This document shows positions 1-6,203 of a stretch of DNA of 9,424 nucleotides, one piece after another (the first letter of the stretch is position 1; each line of letters begins with the position of its first letter). Position numbers and translations under genes: made by a program. Under the pieces are notes generated by a model that made no database searches, was not told where the DNA came from, and was given only the letters and a program-made list of their open reading frames with translations. The stretch is from NCBI GenBank assembly GCA_947259425.1, contig CAMYMO010000357.1:1-9424 (forward strand), given 5' to 3'. The stretch is from an uncultured Ectothiorhodospiraceae bacterium (GTDB taxonomy: Bacteria; Pseudomonadota; Gammaproteobacteria; UBA6429; Thiohalophilaceae).

Positions 1-1054
1 TGACGAACAGGTTGGCTTTGTTAGTCAAGCATTGTATTCGATAGGTTTGACTAAGGATTTCTCACGTTTTGTGTTGCTGTTTGGTCATGGTAGTACATCA
101 GAAAATAACCCGTATGAATCTGCGCTCGATTGTGGGGCCTGTGGTGGAAACCATGGCCAGGTCAGTGCGCGAGTGCTGGCACAAATGGCCAATAAAAAAG
201 AAGTCCGTCGTAAATTGCGCGCCCAGGGTTTAGATATTAACGATGATGCCTGGTTTGTTGGTGCACATCATAATACGACTACAGATGAGTTGGTGTTGTA
301 CGATCTTGATCATATCCCTTCCACGCACATTTTTTACATTGATCGCTTACGTACCGGACTTTTAGCTGCTTCGCGCTTATGTGCACAGGAACGCTTGCCG
401 AGCCTGCAAATTAATCCTGGCTCATGTGAACCTACTGCGGCTTATCAGGAGATTGAACGAAATGCGATGGACTGGTCACAGGTGCGACCCGAGTGGGGTT
501 TGTCACGCAATGCCTATATTATCATTGGACGCCGTGATCTTACCAAGGACGTATCGTTAGATGGTCGGGCATTTATGCACTCTTATGATTATCGACTTGA
601 TCCTAAACAACGATTATTAGAAAACATCATTACAGGTCCTTTAGTGGTTGCACAATGGATTAATATGGAACACTATTTCTCAACGGTTGATAATGAACGG
701 TTTGGGAGTGGTAGTAAGGTATACCACAATGTTGCAGGACGCTTTGGTGTAATGACGGGTGGATTAAGTGATTTACGAACCGGCCTGCCATCACAAACGG
801 TTCTCGATAAAGGTTTACCCTATCACGAACCAATACGATTGATTGCCGTCATCGAAGCGCCGTTGGAACATGCACGTCAGGCAGTGGAAAATGTAATCAC
901 CGTTAAGACCTTGGTCGTTAATGAATGGATCCGTTTGTTGGTCATCGATCCAGAAAAACAGGAAGTGTATACCTATAATAGTGGCGAATGGGACACCAAA
1001 CCCCTTGCAGATGCAAATGAATCATCCTTAGCGAAGGAGTCAAGTACAATATGA
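1..1054 (+). CDS. dabA: DabA-type inorganic carbon accumulation subunit (DUF2309), 5' end outside window
   Basis: This is the C-terminal 350 residues of a DabA protein. The frame is open from base 2 with no stop, so the gene begins upstream; an internal TTG at base 32 is not a credible start. DabA pairs with the membrane subunit DabB and acts as an energy-coupled, carbonic-anhydrase-like trap that converts CO2 to bicarbonate on the cytoplasmic side of the membrane. Visible here is the family signature GHGST followed by ALDCGACGGNHG. The His (bases 86-88) and the first Cys (bases 131-133) are 15 residues apart, the same spacing as the zinc ligands H524 and C539 of Halothiobacillus DabA as I recall them. 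The other two zinc ligands (Cys and Asp) would lie upstream of the window. The stop overlaps the next ATG by four bases, so the PII-like gene is translationally linked. DabB is not seen and should lie to the left. The family call is very firm; activity is inferred from the retained ligands. Confidence 0.95.
   Translation, partial: DEQVGFVSQALYSIGLTKDFSRFVLLFGHGSTSENNPYESALDCGACGGNHGQVSARVLAQMANKKEVRRKLRAQGLDINDDAWFVGAHHNTTTDELVLYDLDHIPSTHIFYIDRLRTGLLAASRLCAQERLPSLQINPGSCEPTAAYQEIERNAMDWSQVRPEWGLSRNAYIIIGRRDLTKDVSLDGRAFMHSYDYRLDPKQRLLENIITGPLVVAQWINMEHYFSTVDNERFGSGSKVYHNVAGRFGVMTGGLSDLRTGLPSQTVLDKGLPYHEPIRLIAVIEAPLEHARQAVENVITVKTLVVNEWIRLLVIDPEKQEVYTYNSGEWDTKPLADANESSLAKESSTI
1034..1040 (+). 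promoter_or_regulatory. Ribosome binding site of the PII-like gene
   Basis: AAGGAGT lies inside the end of dabA, 10-11 bases before the ATG at 1051. It supports that start and independent initiation of the PII-like protein. The same ten bases, GCGAAGGAGT, recur in front of rimK (6190-6199). Confidence 0.7.
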
Positions 1055-1377
1055 ATAAAGTTAAATTCAACTCAGTAAAAAAACTCGAAATCATACTTAG
1101 TGGTGAACATCAGGCGTTTGCAACTGACTTGCTCGATAACGCAGGTGTAACAGGCTATACCATTATCAATAACCTTTCTGGTAAGGGTCGCCACGGCTTC
1201 CATGAAGGTCATCTGATGTTTAATGAGGAAGATGTATTAATTATGATTATTGCGGTCGTCCCAGAAGAATTAGTGGAACCCATTCTTGATGGGCTTGAAC
1301 CGTTTTATAGTGAACATTCAGGCGTGGTGTTTATATCCGATATTCAAGTAACGCGGCTTGTAAAATTCAGTAAGTAA
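1051..1377 (+). CDS. PII-like signalling protein, CPII type (candidate bicarbonate/adenylate sensor)
   Basis: A 108-residue protein of PII size and layout. It has a first beta strand KLEIIL at 11-16, a helix 20-31, a flexible T-loop-like stretch around 36-57 (ending GRHGFHEGH), a hydrophobic strand VLIMIIAVV at 62-70, the helix EELVEPILDGLEPFY, and a last strand VVFISDIQVTRLV. It lacks the classic GlnB uridylylation-loop pattern, so it belongs with the divergent PII-like proteins rather than GlnB/GlnK. CPII proteins linked to carboxysomes and bicarbonate transporters bind AMP/ADP with bicarbonate, and such genes sit beside DUF2309 (DabA) and SulP genes, exactly as here. The inferred role is to sense inorganic carbon or adenylate charge and gate one or both neighbouring transporters. 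The start is fixed by a strong AAGGAGT and by the ATGA overlap with dabA. Fold and context are good; the ligand is inferred. Confidence 0.82.
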   Translation: MNKVKFNSVKKLEIILSGEHQAFATDLLDNAGVTGYTIINNLSGKGRHGFHEGHLMFNEEDVLIMIIAVVPEELVEPILDGLEPFYSEHSGVVFISDIQVTRLVKFSK

Positions 1378-1403
1378 GTTTTTGCACGGCAAGGTCTAAA
1401 TAA

Positions 1404-3089
1404 ATGCGCATTTTCAATGAAATCAGCCTTCAGAATGTACGCGGTGATATCTTTGGTGGTGTCACTGCGGCTGTCATTGCCCTACCAATGGCGTTGGCTT
1501 TTGGTGTGGCTTCAGGTGCAGGGGCAGAGGCTGGCTTATATGGTGCAATCATGGTGGGTTTGTTCGCATCATTGTTTGGTGGCTCCCCAACGTTGATTTC
1601 AGAACCAACTGGCCCAATGACCGTGATCTTTACCGCAGTCATTGTGAAATTAGTGGCTTCCGATCCGGTTAACGGTATGGCAATGGCATTTACCGTTGTG
1701 ATACTGGCCGGTGTTTTCCAGATCCTTTTTGGTGTGATGAAGTTAGGTAAATACGTTACCTTAATGCCTTATACCGTTGTGTCTGGTTTTATGTCAGGCA
1801 TCGGTATTATTCTTATTATATTACAATTTGGACCTCTGCTCGGTCAGGCTTCCCCAGCGGGTGGTGTCATTGGTACGTTAGAAAATGTTCCTGAATTAAT
1901 AGCAGGCGTTAAGACATCAGAATTGCTTTTAGGCATTATGACTATCGCGATATTGTTGTTAATGCCTGGCAAGCTTAAACGATATCTTCCTCCCCAGTTA
2001 ATTGCCCTGGTAGTGGGTACAGTTATCTCAATCATGTTTTTGAGTATGGATGAGATACGACGAATCGGGGAGATACCAACAGGGTTACCGGATTTCCAAT
2101 TACCCGTTTTCTCGAGCAGTGAATGGACTATTATTGTAGTGGATGCCATTGTACTTGGAATGTTGGGTTGTATTGATGCGTTATTAACTTCGGTGGTGGC
2201 CGATAGTTTGACTCGAACTCGACACAAGTCAGATAAGGAATTAATTGGGCAAGGAATCGGTAACATGATGTCAGGTTTATTTGGCGGGTTACCTGGCGCT
2301 GGAGCCACCATGGGTACGGTGGTAAGCATACAAGCTGGGGCAAGAACAGCGCTATCGGGATTGGTTAGGGCCAGTATTTTACTGGTCGTTGTCTTGTGGG
2401 CAGCAGGCTTGACAGCGGTTATTCCTTTAGCGGTACTATCCGGGATCGCGCTAAAAGTTGGTATGGATATTATTGACTGGAATTTCTTAAAGCGTGCTCA
2501 CGTTATCTCCGGAAAAGGCGCGTTCATTACCTATGCGGTTATACTTCTGACCGTTTTTGTTGACCTGATAGCCGCTGTAGGAATTGGTTTATTTGTTGCC
2601 AATGTAATGACGGTGACACGGCTTTCTGCCTTGCAAGCCGATGATGTAAAAGCAATAACCGATCCGGATGAAGCCGACATAGAATTATCAGCTCGCGAAA
2701 AAGAATTATTGAAAGCGGCCGAAGGAAAAATTATTCTGTTTTATCTTCGCGGTACAATGATTTTTGGTAATTCTCGAGCGATTTCCCGCAAAAACTCTCA
2801 AGTCGAAGGTCGGTGTGCGTTAATCATAGATATTGTAGATGTGACTCACCTCGGTGTTTCTGCAGCTTTGTCGCTAGAAGAATCAATTCTCGACATGATT
2901 CGGGCTGAGCGCTTTGTCTACATCGTTGCTGGTGAAGGTCAGCCGTTACAACGTTTAGACAAATTGGGCTTATTACAGAAAATACCAAGTGAGCATATCG
3001 TTACAAAACGAATAGATGCACTGGAACATTTGCAAAAACAGCAACCAGGTCAAAATTTATTTAAAGACTGCGGCCATGTTACAGATTGA
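1404..3089 (+). CDS. SulP-family anion permease with STAS domain, probable Na+-dependent bicarbonate transporter (BicA-like)
   Basis: A 561-residue inner-membrane SulP/SLC26 transporter. Hydrophobic segments fill residues 15 to about 405, and a cytoplasmic STAS domain spans about 440-545. Family motifs are VTAAVIALPMALAFG at 20-34, EPTGPMT at 67-73, GCIDALLTSVVAD at 255-267 and LPGAGATMGT at 296-305. T69, D258, T262, G300, A301 and T302 fall at the same numbers as residues I recall from the Na+ and bicarbonate sites of Synechocystis BicA, which has almost the same length. Together with the adjacent dabA and CPII-like genes, this argues for bicarbonate import rather than sulfate. The ATG has AAGG at 1391-1394, nine bases upstream, and the gap from the PII-like gene is 26 bases, consistent with one operon. 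The STAS domain is a plausible docking surface for the PII-like protein. Sulfate or another anion remains possible, because SulP substrate cannot be read safely from sequence. Confidence 0.9.
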   Translation: MRIFNEISLQNVRGDIFGGVTAAVIALPMALAFGVASGAGAEAGLYGAIMVGLFASLFGGSPTLISEPTGPMTVIFTAVIVKLVASDPVNGMAMAFTVVILAGVFQILFGVMKLGKYVTLMPYTVVSGFMSGIGIILIILQFGPLLGQASPAGGVIGTLENVPELIAGVKTSELLLGIMTIAILLLMPGKLKRYLPPQLIALVVGTVISIMFLSMDEIRRIGEIPTGLPDFQLPVFSSSEWTIIVVDAIVLGMLGCIDALLTSVVADSLTRTRHKSDKELIGQGIGNMMSGLFGGLPGAGATMGTVVSIQAGARTALSGLVRASILLVVVLWAAGLTAVIPLAVLSGIALKVGMDIIDWNFLKRAHVISGKGAFITYAVILLTVFVDLIAAVGIGLFVANVMTVTRLSALQADDVKAITDPDEADIELSAREKELLKAAEGKIILFYLRGTMIFGNSRAISRKNSQVEGRCALIIDIVDVTHLGVSAALSLEESILDMIRAERFVYIVAGEGQPLQRLDKLGLLQKIPSEHIVTKRIDALEHLQKQQPGQNLFKDCGHVTD

Positions 3090-3143
3090 AAAGTCTGTGC
3101 CTGAACGGCTTAATAGTTATGCTAATAACTGGAAAATAATATC

Positions 3144-3542
3144 ATGAATGAAATTAACAAGTTTGGACATAAAGCAATAATCCTGGTCGAAGATGTTGGG
3201 TTACTCATCATTGCTATCGCGACAGTGATTGCGATTGGGATAGAAATTATGGTTATGGTCGATGCGCAAACAGTCAGGTTGGCTGACTTGCTTCTCTTAT
3301 TCATATATCTTGAAGTGTTGGCCATGGTCGCGATGTATCTTGAGTCAGGCAAATTACCTGTGCGGATGCCATTATATATTGCAATTGTTGCGTTAGCGCG
3401 TTATATGATTTTAGACATGAAAAGTTTGGATAATTGGCGCATTCTGGTCATTGCCGGTGCAATTTTACTTATCTCATTGGCAATCATAGCACATCGCTAT
3501 GGCCACACTAAATTCCCATATAAAAAGATAGATGCTAAATGA
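3144..3542 (+). CDS. PsiE-like small membrane protein
   Basis: A 132-residue integral membrane protein with four hydrophobic segments at about 14-36, 46-65, 75-91 and 98-117. The central stretch LADLLLLFIYLEVLAMVAMY, then SGKLPVRMPLYIAIVALARYM, is the conserved core of the phosphate-starvation-inducible PsiE family. The molecular function of PsiE is unknown; in E. coli it is named for induction by phosphate limitation. Here it follows the SulP gene by 54 bases with GGAAAA at 3131-3136 as ribosome binding site. It may be the last gene of the carbon-uptake operon or have its own weak promoter. A family match is well supported. A role in phosphate or carbon stress is only suggested by the name and neighbours, and no Pho box was recognised upstream. 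Confidence 0.78.
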   Translation: MNEINKFGHKAIILVEDVGLLIIAIATVIAIGIEIMVMVDAQTVRLADLLLLFIYLEVLAMVAMYLESGKLPVRMPLYIAIVALARYMILDMKSLDNWRILVIAGAILLISLAIIAHRYGHTKFPYKKIDAK

Positions 3543-3550
3543 TAAGAACC

Positions 3551-3586
3551 TAAGCTTGATTGGAAATAGAGTAAGTCATAAGCTTA
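3551..3586. terminator. Possible weak bidirectional terminator between convergent genes
   Basis: The 45-base gap between the psiE-like stop and the end of the minus-strand 7TM gene holds an inverted repeat, TAAGCTT (3551-3557) and AAGCTTA (3580-3586), with a 22-base loop. A T-rich stretch follows on the + side. The stem is only seven A/T-rich base pairs and the loop is long, so this is a weak candidate supported mainly by its position between converging genes. Confidence 0.25.
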
Positions 3587-3587
3587 A

Positions 3588-5168
3588 TTATTTTCGAGGT
3601 TTGTTTTCGCCAAGCAATTTTAGGTATTTGTAGTCGGTTACTCTTTTCCATTGGTACTTGGATAACAACAGCACTAACGCCAAAGTGAGTAGATGTAACT
3701 CAGGGTAGGTAAGAACGAGAATACCTAAATCTTCGTACATCAGGATTGGGATACAAAATATCGCAATCAGCACGGTCACGCCTAAACGTAATAAAGCGGC
3801 ATGTGCACCACTTTCATCCATATAACTATAAAAACGATCGACGATGGAAGCCAGGATAATAGTTGGTATTAAAATAATATTTCCACCAGGATTTATAGAA
3901 ATATATTCTAAAATGGAAACGCTTAACACCATGCTGATCGCTACAAAGGTAAAAATTAGAGATAATCGTGGTGAGCGGGACAATGATTTGGGTAATATCG
4001 AGCGACCTAACAGTGTTAGGGTAATGACAATTCCTGCAATAATTAAAGTGATGAGTGGTTCTGCATAAACCATTGCCAAGGCTAACAACGATGCTGTAAA
4101 AACACCATAAGGGTAAAACCCTAATACATGGCGAAAAAAGGCCGTTAATAAGACACAAAATGGTAATATGAGTATCTTAATGAGCGTTTGTCGAGTCTCC
4201 ATATCCAAACGCCTTAAATCAAAAATATCAAAAAAGTTTTTCTCCTGCTCGAAGCGGGCCACACTAAGAATATCTAAATCTTCCGAAATTGAAAATTTCA
4301 CGTTAATTAATTTACCATTCTCAATGCTAAAGATGCTTTGAGTATCATTATTAAAGGCAACATGTGTGTTAGGTAAAGTTACTTCATATCCTTTTTCCGG
4401 ATCAAATGCTAACCACTGTTTATCCTCATCGTAAATTTCGACCCGATAGTAGGGTGTATTCGAGGTGTTTTCTTCTAATAAAAAGCCGGTCACTATTCGA
4501 GCGGGGATACTATTTTCCCGGCATAAAGCAACCATTAATCTGGCACGTCCTATCGTAGTAGCCTTATTAGCTGGAATAATATGTTTTAATTCATCAAAGC
4601 GGTGTCGTTTTCCCTTAACTAATTTTTTGCTGTGCTGAAAAAATTTTTGAATCAACTGTGATTTGTCTGTCACATCTCGTCGAAGATTGTCACTTAAAGT
4701 AACTAATGAAGGTAAAGTGATATCGATACTTTCTGATGTTTGTAAGTAGTGTTCACGTTTTTCCGGGGATAGTGCTGGTTTATTATAAAGTTGCGGTTTT
4801 GGTGTTGAGCTGACTTGAATTTGGTATTCAATCAATAGTTCGGTGATACCGGATGCTGTGGCTTTGATCCGTGTAAATCCTGTTGCTTTTGGCGTTGAGG
4901 TAACAACTTTCAATCCTGGATGGTAAAAGCGCTGACTGATAAGTCGATGAAACGCGCCTATTTTGGGTTTTGCACCGTGTATGATCGTGATGTCCTTGCT
5001 AACCTCTATGTGTGCTTGCAGGCTGATTTTCCAGGCGGTGTCTTCGGACAATATACGGTCCGCGTCAAAATATAGCCAGCGTGCTCCCATTAATGCAATT
5101 CCAGTCATAATAAACAGGACAATCAGTAGGTGTTTAGTGGCTTTTTCGGTTAATAATCGAACAACCAT
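3588..5168 (-). CDS. Inactive transglutaminase fused to 7 transmembrane helices (UUP1 family)
   Basis: A 526-residue membrane protein. One N-terminal transmembrane anchor (about 13-34) precedes a soluble, probably periplasmic region. Residues 195-265 form a degenerate transglutaminase-like domain, and seven hydrophobic helices follow from about 326 to 503. The transglutaminase fold is recognisable from GRARLMVALCRENSIPAR (207-224), VTGF, then YRVEIYDEDKQWLAFDPE. The usual catalytic Cys position (GxC) reads Ala (GRA) and the His before the RVEIY strand is Tyr. Only the Asp of the FDP motif (D256) remains, so no protease or transferase activity is expected. The family is known from genomic surveys of amidoligase/ATP-grasp peptide-tagging systems, where it accompanies glutamate-ligase-like and retropepsin-like genes. 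It probably binds a peptide or protein substrate at the envelope. It is transcribed divergently from the retropepsin-rimK operon. An in-frame TAA 18-20 bases upstream rules out a long extension; the ATG has no clear Shine-Dalgarno. Confidence 0.88.
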   Translation of the reverse strand: MVVRLLTEKATKHLLIVLFIMTGIALMGARWLYFDADRILSEDTAWKISLQAHIEVSKDITIIHGAKPKIGAFHRLISQRFYHPGLKVVTSTPKATGFTRIKATASGITELLIEYQIQVSSTPKPQLYNKPALSPEKREHYLQTSESIDITLPSLVTLSDNLRRDVTDKSQLIQKFFQHSKKLVKGKRHRFDELKHIIPANKATTIGRARLMVALCRENSIPARIVTGFLLEENTSNTPYYRVEIYDEDKQWLAFDPEKGYEVTLPNTHVAFNNDTQSIFSIENGKLINVKFSISEDLDILSVARFEQEKNFFDIFDLRRLDMETRQTLIKILILPFCVLLTAFFRHVLGFYPYGVFTASLLALAMVYAEPLITLIIAGIVITLTLLGRSILPKSLSRSPRLSLIFTFVAISMVLSVSILEYISINPGGNIILIPTIILASIVDRFYSYMDESGAHAALLRLGVTVLIAIFCIPILMYEDLGILVLTYPELHLLTLALVLLLSKYQWKRVTDYKYLKLLGENKPRK

Positions 5169-5260
5169 GAAAATATTGATACCTATTTATCGTAAATCTA
5201 TGCTTATATAGTACTGATCTGCTCAGAAACAGTCGATAGTGAAAAATTGAGATAATTAAA
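5169..5260. promoter_or_regulatory. Divergent intergenic region with candidate promoter for the retropepsin-rimK operon
   Basis: This is the only non-coding stretch between the minus-strand 7TM gene and the plus-strand operon, so it must carry the start signals of both unless one is driven from elsewhere. On the + strand TTGATA (5176-5181) is followed after 17 bases by TATGCT (5199-5204), a moderate sigma-70 fit (5/6 and 4/6). An A/T-rich TATATAGT at 5205-5212 is an alternative -10. GAGA at 5249-5252 is the likely ribosome binding site for the ATG at 5261. No convincing promoter or operator was picked out on the minus strand. Confidence 0.35.
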
Positions 5261-5752
5261 ATGCTGCACATTAAACAACAAATAGGTCTCATTACCTTGT
5301 TAGTGTTCAGTGTCGCAACTGAACTGATGGCAAAACAAGTTACCGTCGGTTGGATAGAAACCGTGACACTTGGCCAACAAGAGTTTAGCATTCGCGCCAA
5401 GATTGATACCGGTGCAGATAATTCATCCATGAATGCAGAGAAATTTTTGTTATATAGCAAAGAAGGGCGACAGTGGGTGAAGTTTAGCATTGAAAATAAG
5501 GATGGACACAGATCAATGATCGATAAACCCATTGTAAAGATGGCTAAGATTAAAAAGAAGGATGGCGGCTCACAGAAACGTATGGTAATTGAATTGGATA
5601 TCTGTCTCTCGGGAATTAAGAAAAAGGCAAAGGTAAACCTGGTTAACCGAAGTCATTTTAAATACCAAATGCTCATTGGGCGTAGTTTTTTAAATCCAGA
5701 GTTTCTAGTTGATTCGAGTAAAACATATATGATCAGACAACAATGCCAGTAA
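5261..5752 (+). CDS. Secreted retropepsin-like aspartic protease (RimB/DUF785 family, 'ATP-dependent zinc protease' of databases)
   Basis: A 163-residue protein with a likely signal peptide: K5, hydrophobic core from I8 to about A19, and cleavage near LMA-KQ (24/25). The mature enzyme would be periplasmic. The domain has the retropepsin-like signature KIDTGADNSSMNA with the catalytic Asp at D49, a basic hairpin region (about 91-99), and the closing motif LIGRSFLNPEFLVD near 139-152. Members are annotated as ATP-dependent zinc proteases, but DTG and size fit an aspartyl fold that works as a dimer. It is paralogous to the next gene: IDTGA, the GRS/GRT motif and the VD-SK-TYM tail align. It overlaps that gene by 10 bases and lies divergent to the 7TM protein, its usual partner. 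The inferred role is to cleave an envelope peptide or amide-linked tag. An in-frame ATG at 5327 would remove the signal peptide, but it has no ribosome site and the first ATG is preferred. Confidence 0.83.
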   Translation: MLHIKQQIGLITLLVFSVATELMAKQVTVGWIETVTLGQQEFSIRAKIDTGADNSSMNAEKFLLYSKEGRQWVKFSIENKDGHRSMIDKPIVKMAKIKKKDGGSQKRMVIELDICLSGIKKKAKVNLVNRSHFKYQMLIGRSFLNPEFLVDSSKTYMIRQQCQ

Positions 5753-6201
5753 AAAAAAAGAATAAAACGATATTAGGTTGGCGAGAGTGGGTAAGTTTGC
5801 CTGAACTTGGAATAGACAATATCAAGGCCAAAATTGATACTGGGGCACGAACGTCTGCGTTACATGCCTTTGACGTAAAAGTAGATAATTCAGAACCTAT
5901 TCATAAAGTAAAATTTAAAATGCACCCCTTGCAGGATAATAATGACTATGTAGTCGAATGTCAGGCAAATGTACTAGACGAACGAGATGTTACAGATTCC
6001 GGGGGCCACAAGGAGAGACGTATAGTAATTGAAACTATTATTGAAATTGGCAAGCATCGATACCCCATCGAAATGACCTTGACCGATAGAGATACGATGA
6101 AGTTTCGAATGTTATTAGGACGTACTGCATTAAAACCACATTACATTGTTGATCCTGGAAAATCTTATTTGACCCGCCCGGACAATGACGCGAAGGAGTA
6201 A
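5743..6201 (+). CDS. rimB: Cytoplasmic RimB-type retropepsin-like protease
   Basis: A 152-residue soluble protein without signal peptide, of the family found beside rimK. The hallmark KIDTGARTSALHA places the catalytic Asp at D32. RRIVIET, a middle strand YPIEMTLTDRD and FRMLLGRTALKPHYIVDPGKSYL complete the fold. In Pseudomonas, rimB is encoded with rimK and modulates RimK-dependent glutamylation of ribosomal protein S6. By position directly before rimK this copy is the RimB equivalent, likely a protease acting on glutamylated protein. The ATG lies inside the end of the preceding gene (10-base overlap) with no Shine-Dalgarno, so translation is probably coupled to the secreted paralogue. Codons 3-6 contain a run of nine A (5751-5759). 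Symbol by function and neighbourhood; the family call itself is firm. Confidence 0.85.
   Translation: MPVKKKNKTILGWREWVSLPELGIDNIKAKIDTGARTSALHAFDVKVDNSEPIHKVKFKMHPLQDNNDYVVECQANVLDERDVTDSGGHKERRIVIETIIEIGKHRYPIEMTLTDRDTMKFRMLLGRTALKPHYIVDPGKSYLTRPDNDAKE
6193..6198 (+). promoter_or_regulatory. Ribosome binding site of rimK
   Basis: AAGGAG immediately before the stop of the preceding protease gene, five bases before the rimK ATG at 6204. It fixes that start; the N-terminus MRIAILSR also matches the family start. Confidence 0.75.
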
Positions 6202-6203
6202 TT

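Noticed and set aside
32..34. TTG at base 32 as the start of a short DabA-like gene
   Set aside because: The frame is open to the window edge and the residues before it (DEQVGFVSQA) continue the family sequence, so it is an internal codon.
1844..2329. Minus-strand open frame of 161 codons inside the SulP gene
   Set aside because: It lies wholly antisense to a strongly supported transporter, has low-complexity composition and no family features.
3081..3098. Inverted repeat ACAGA/TCTGT at the end of the SulP gene as a terminator
   Set aside because: The stem is only five base pairs and no T-tract follows, so it is more likely chance; read-through into the psiE-like gene is plausible.
5134..5532. 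Minus-strand frame across the divergent region and the start of the secreted protease
   Set aside because: It overlaps the N-terminus of the 7TM gene and the signal peptide and DTGA motif of the protease. It resembles no known protein and would remove the promoter region.
5743..5760. Programmed -1 frameshift joining the two retropepsins at the A-run
   Set aside because: The second gene is in the -1 frame, but the A-run starts within the first gene's stop codon, too late for slippage before termination. The second gene also has its own ATG.
5261..6201. True zinc protease activity of the two small proteases, as the database name implies
   Set aside because: No HExxH or other zinc motif is present. 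The DTGA signature points to a retropepsin-like aspartic fold.
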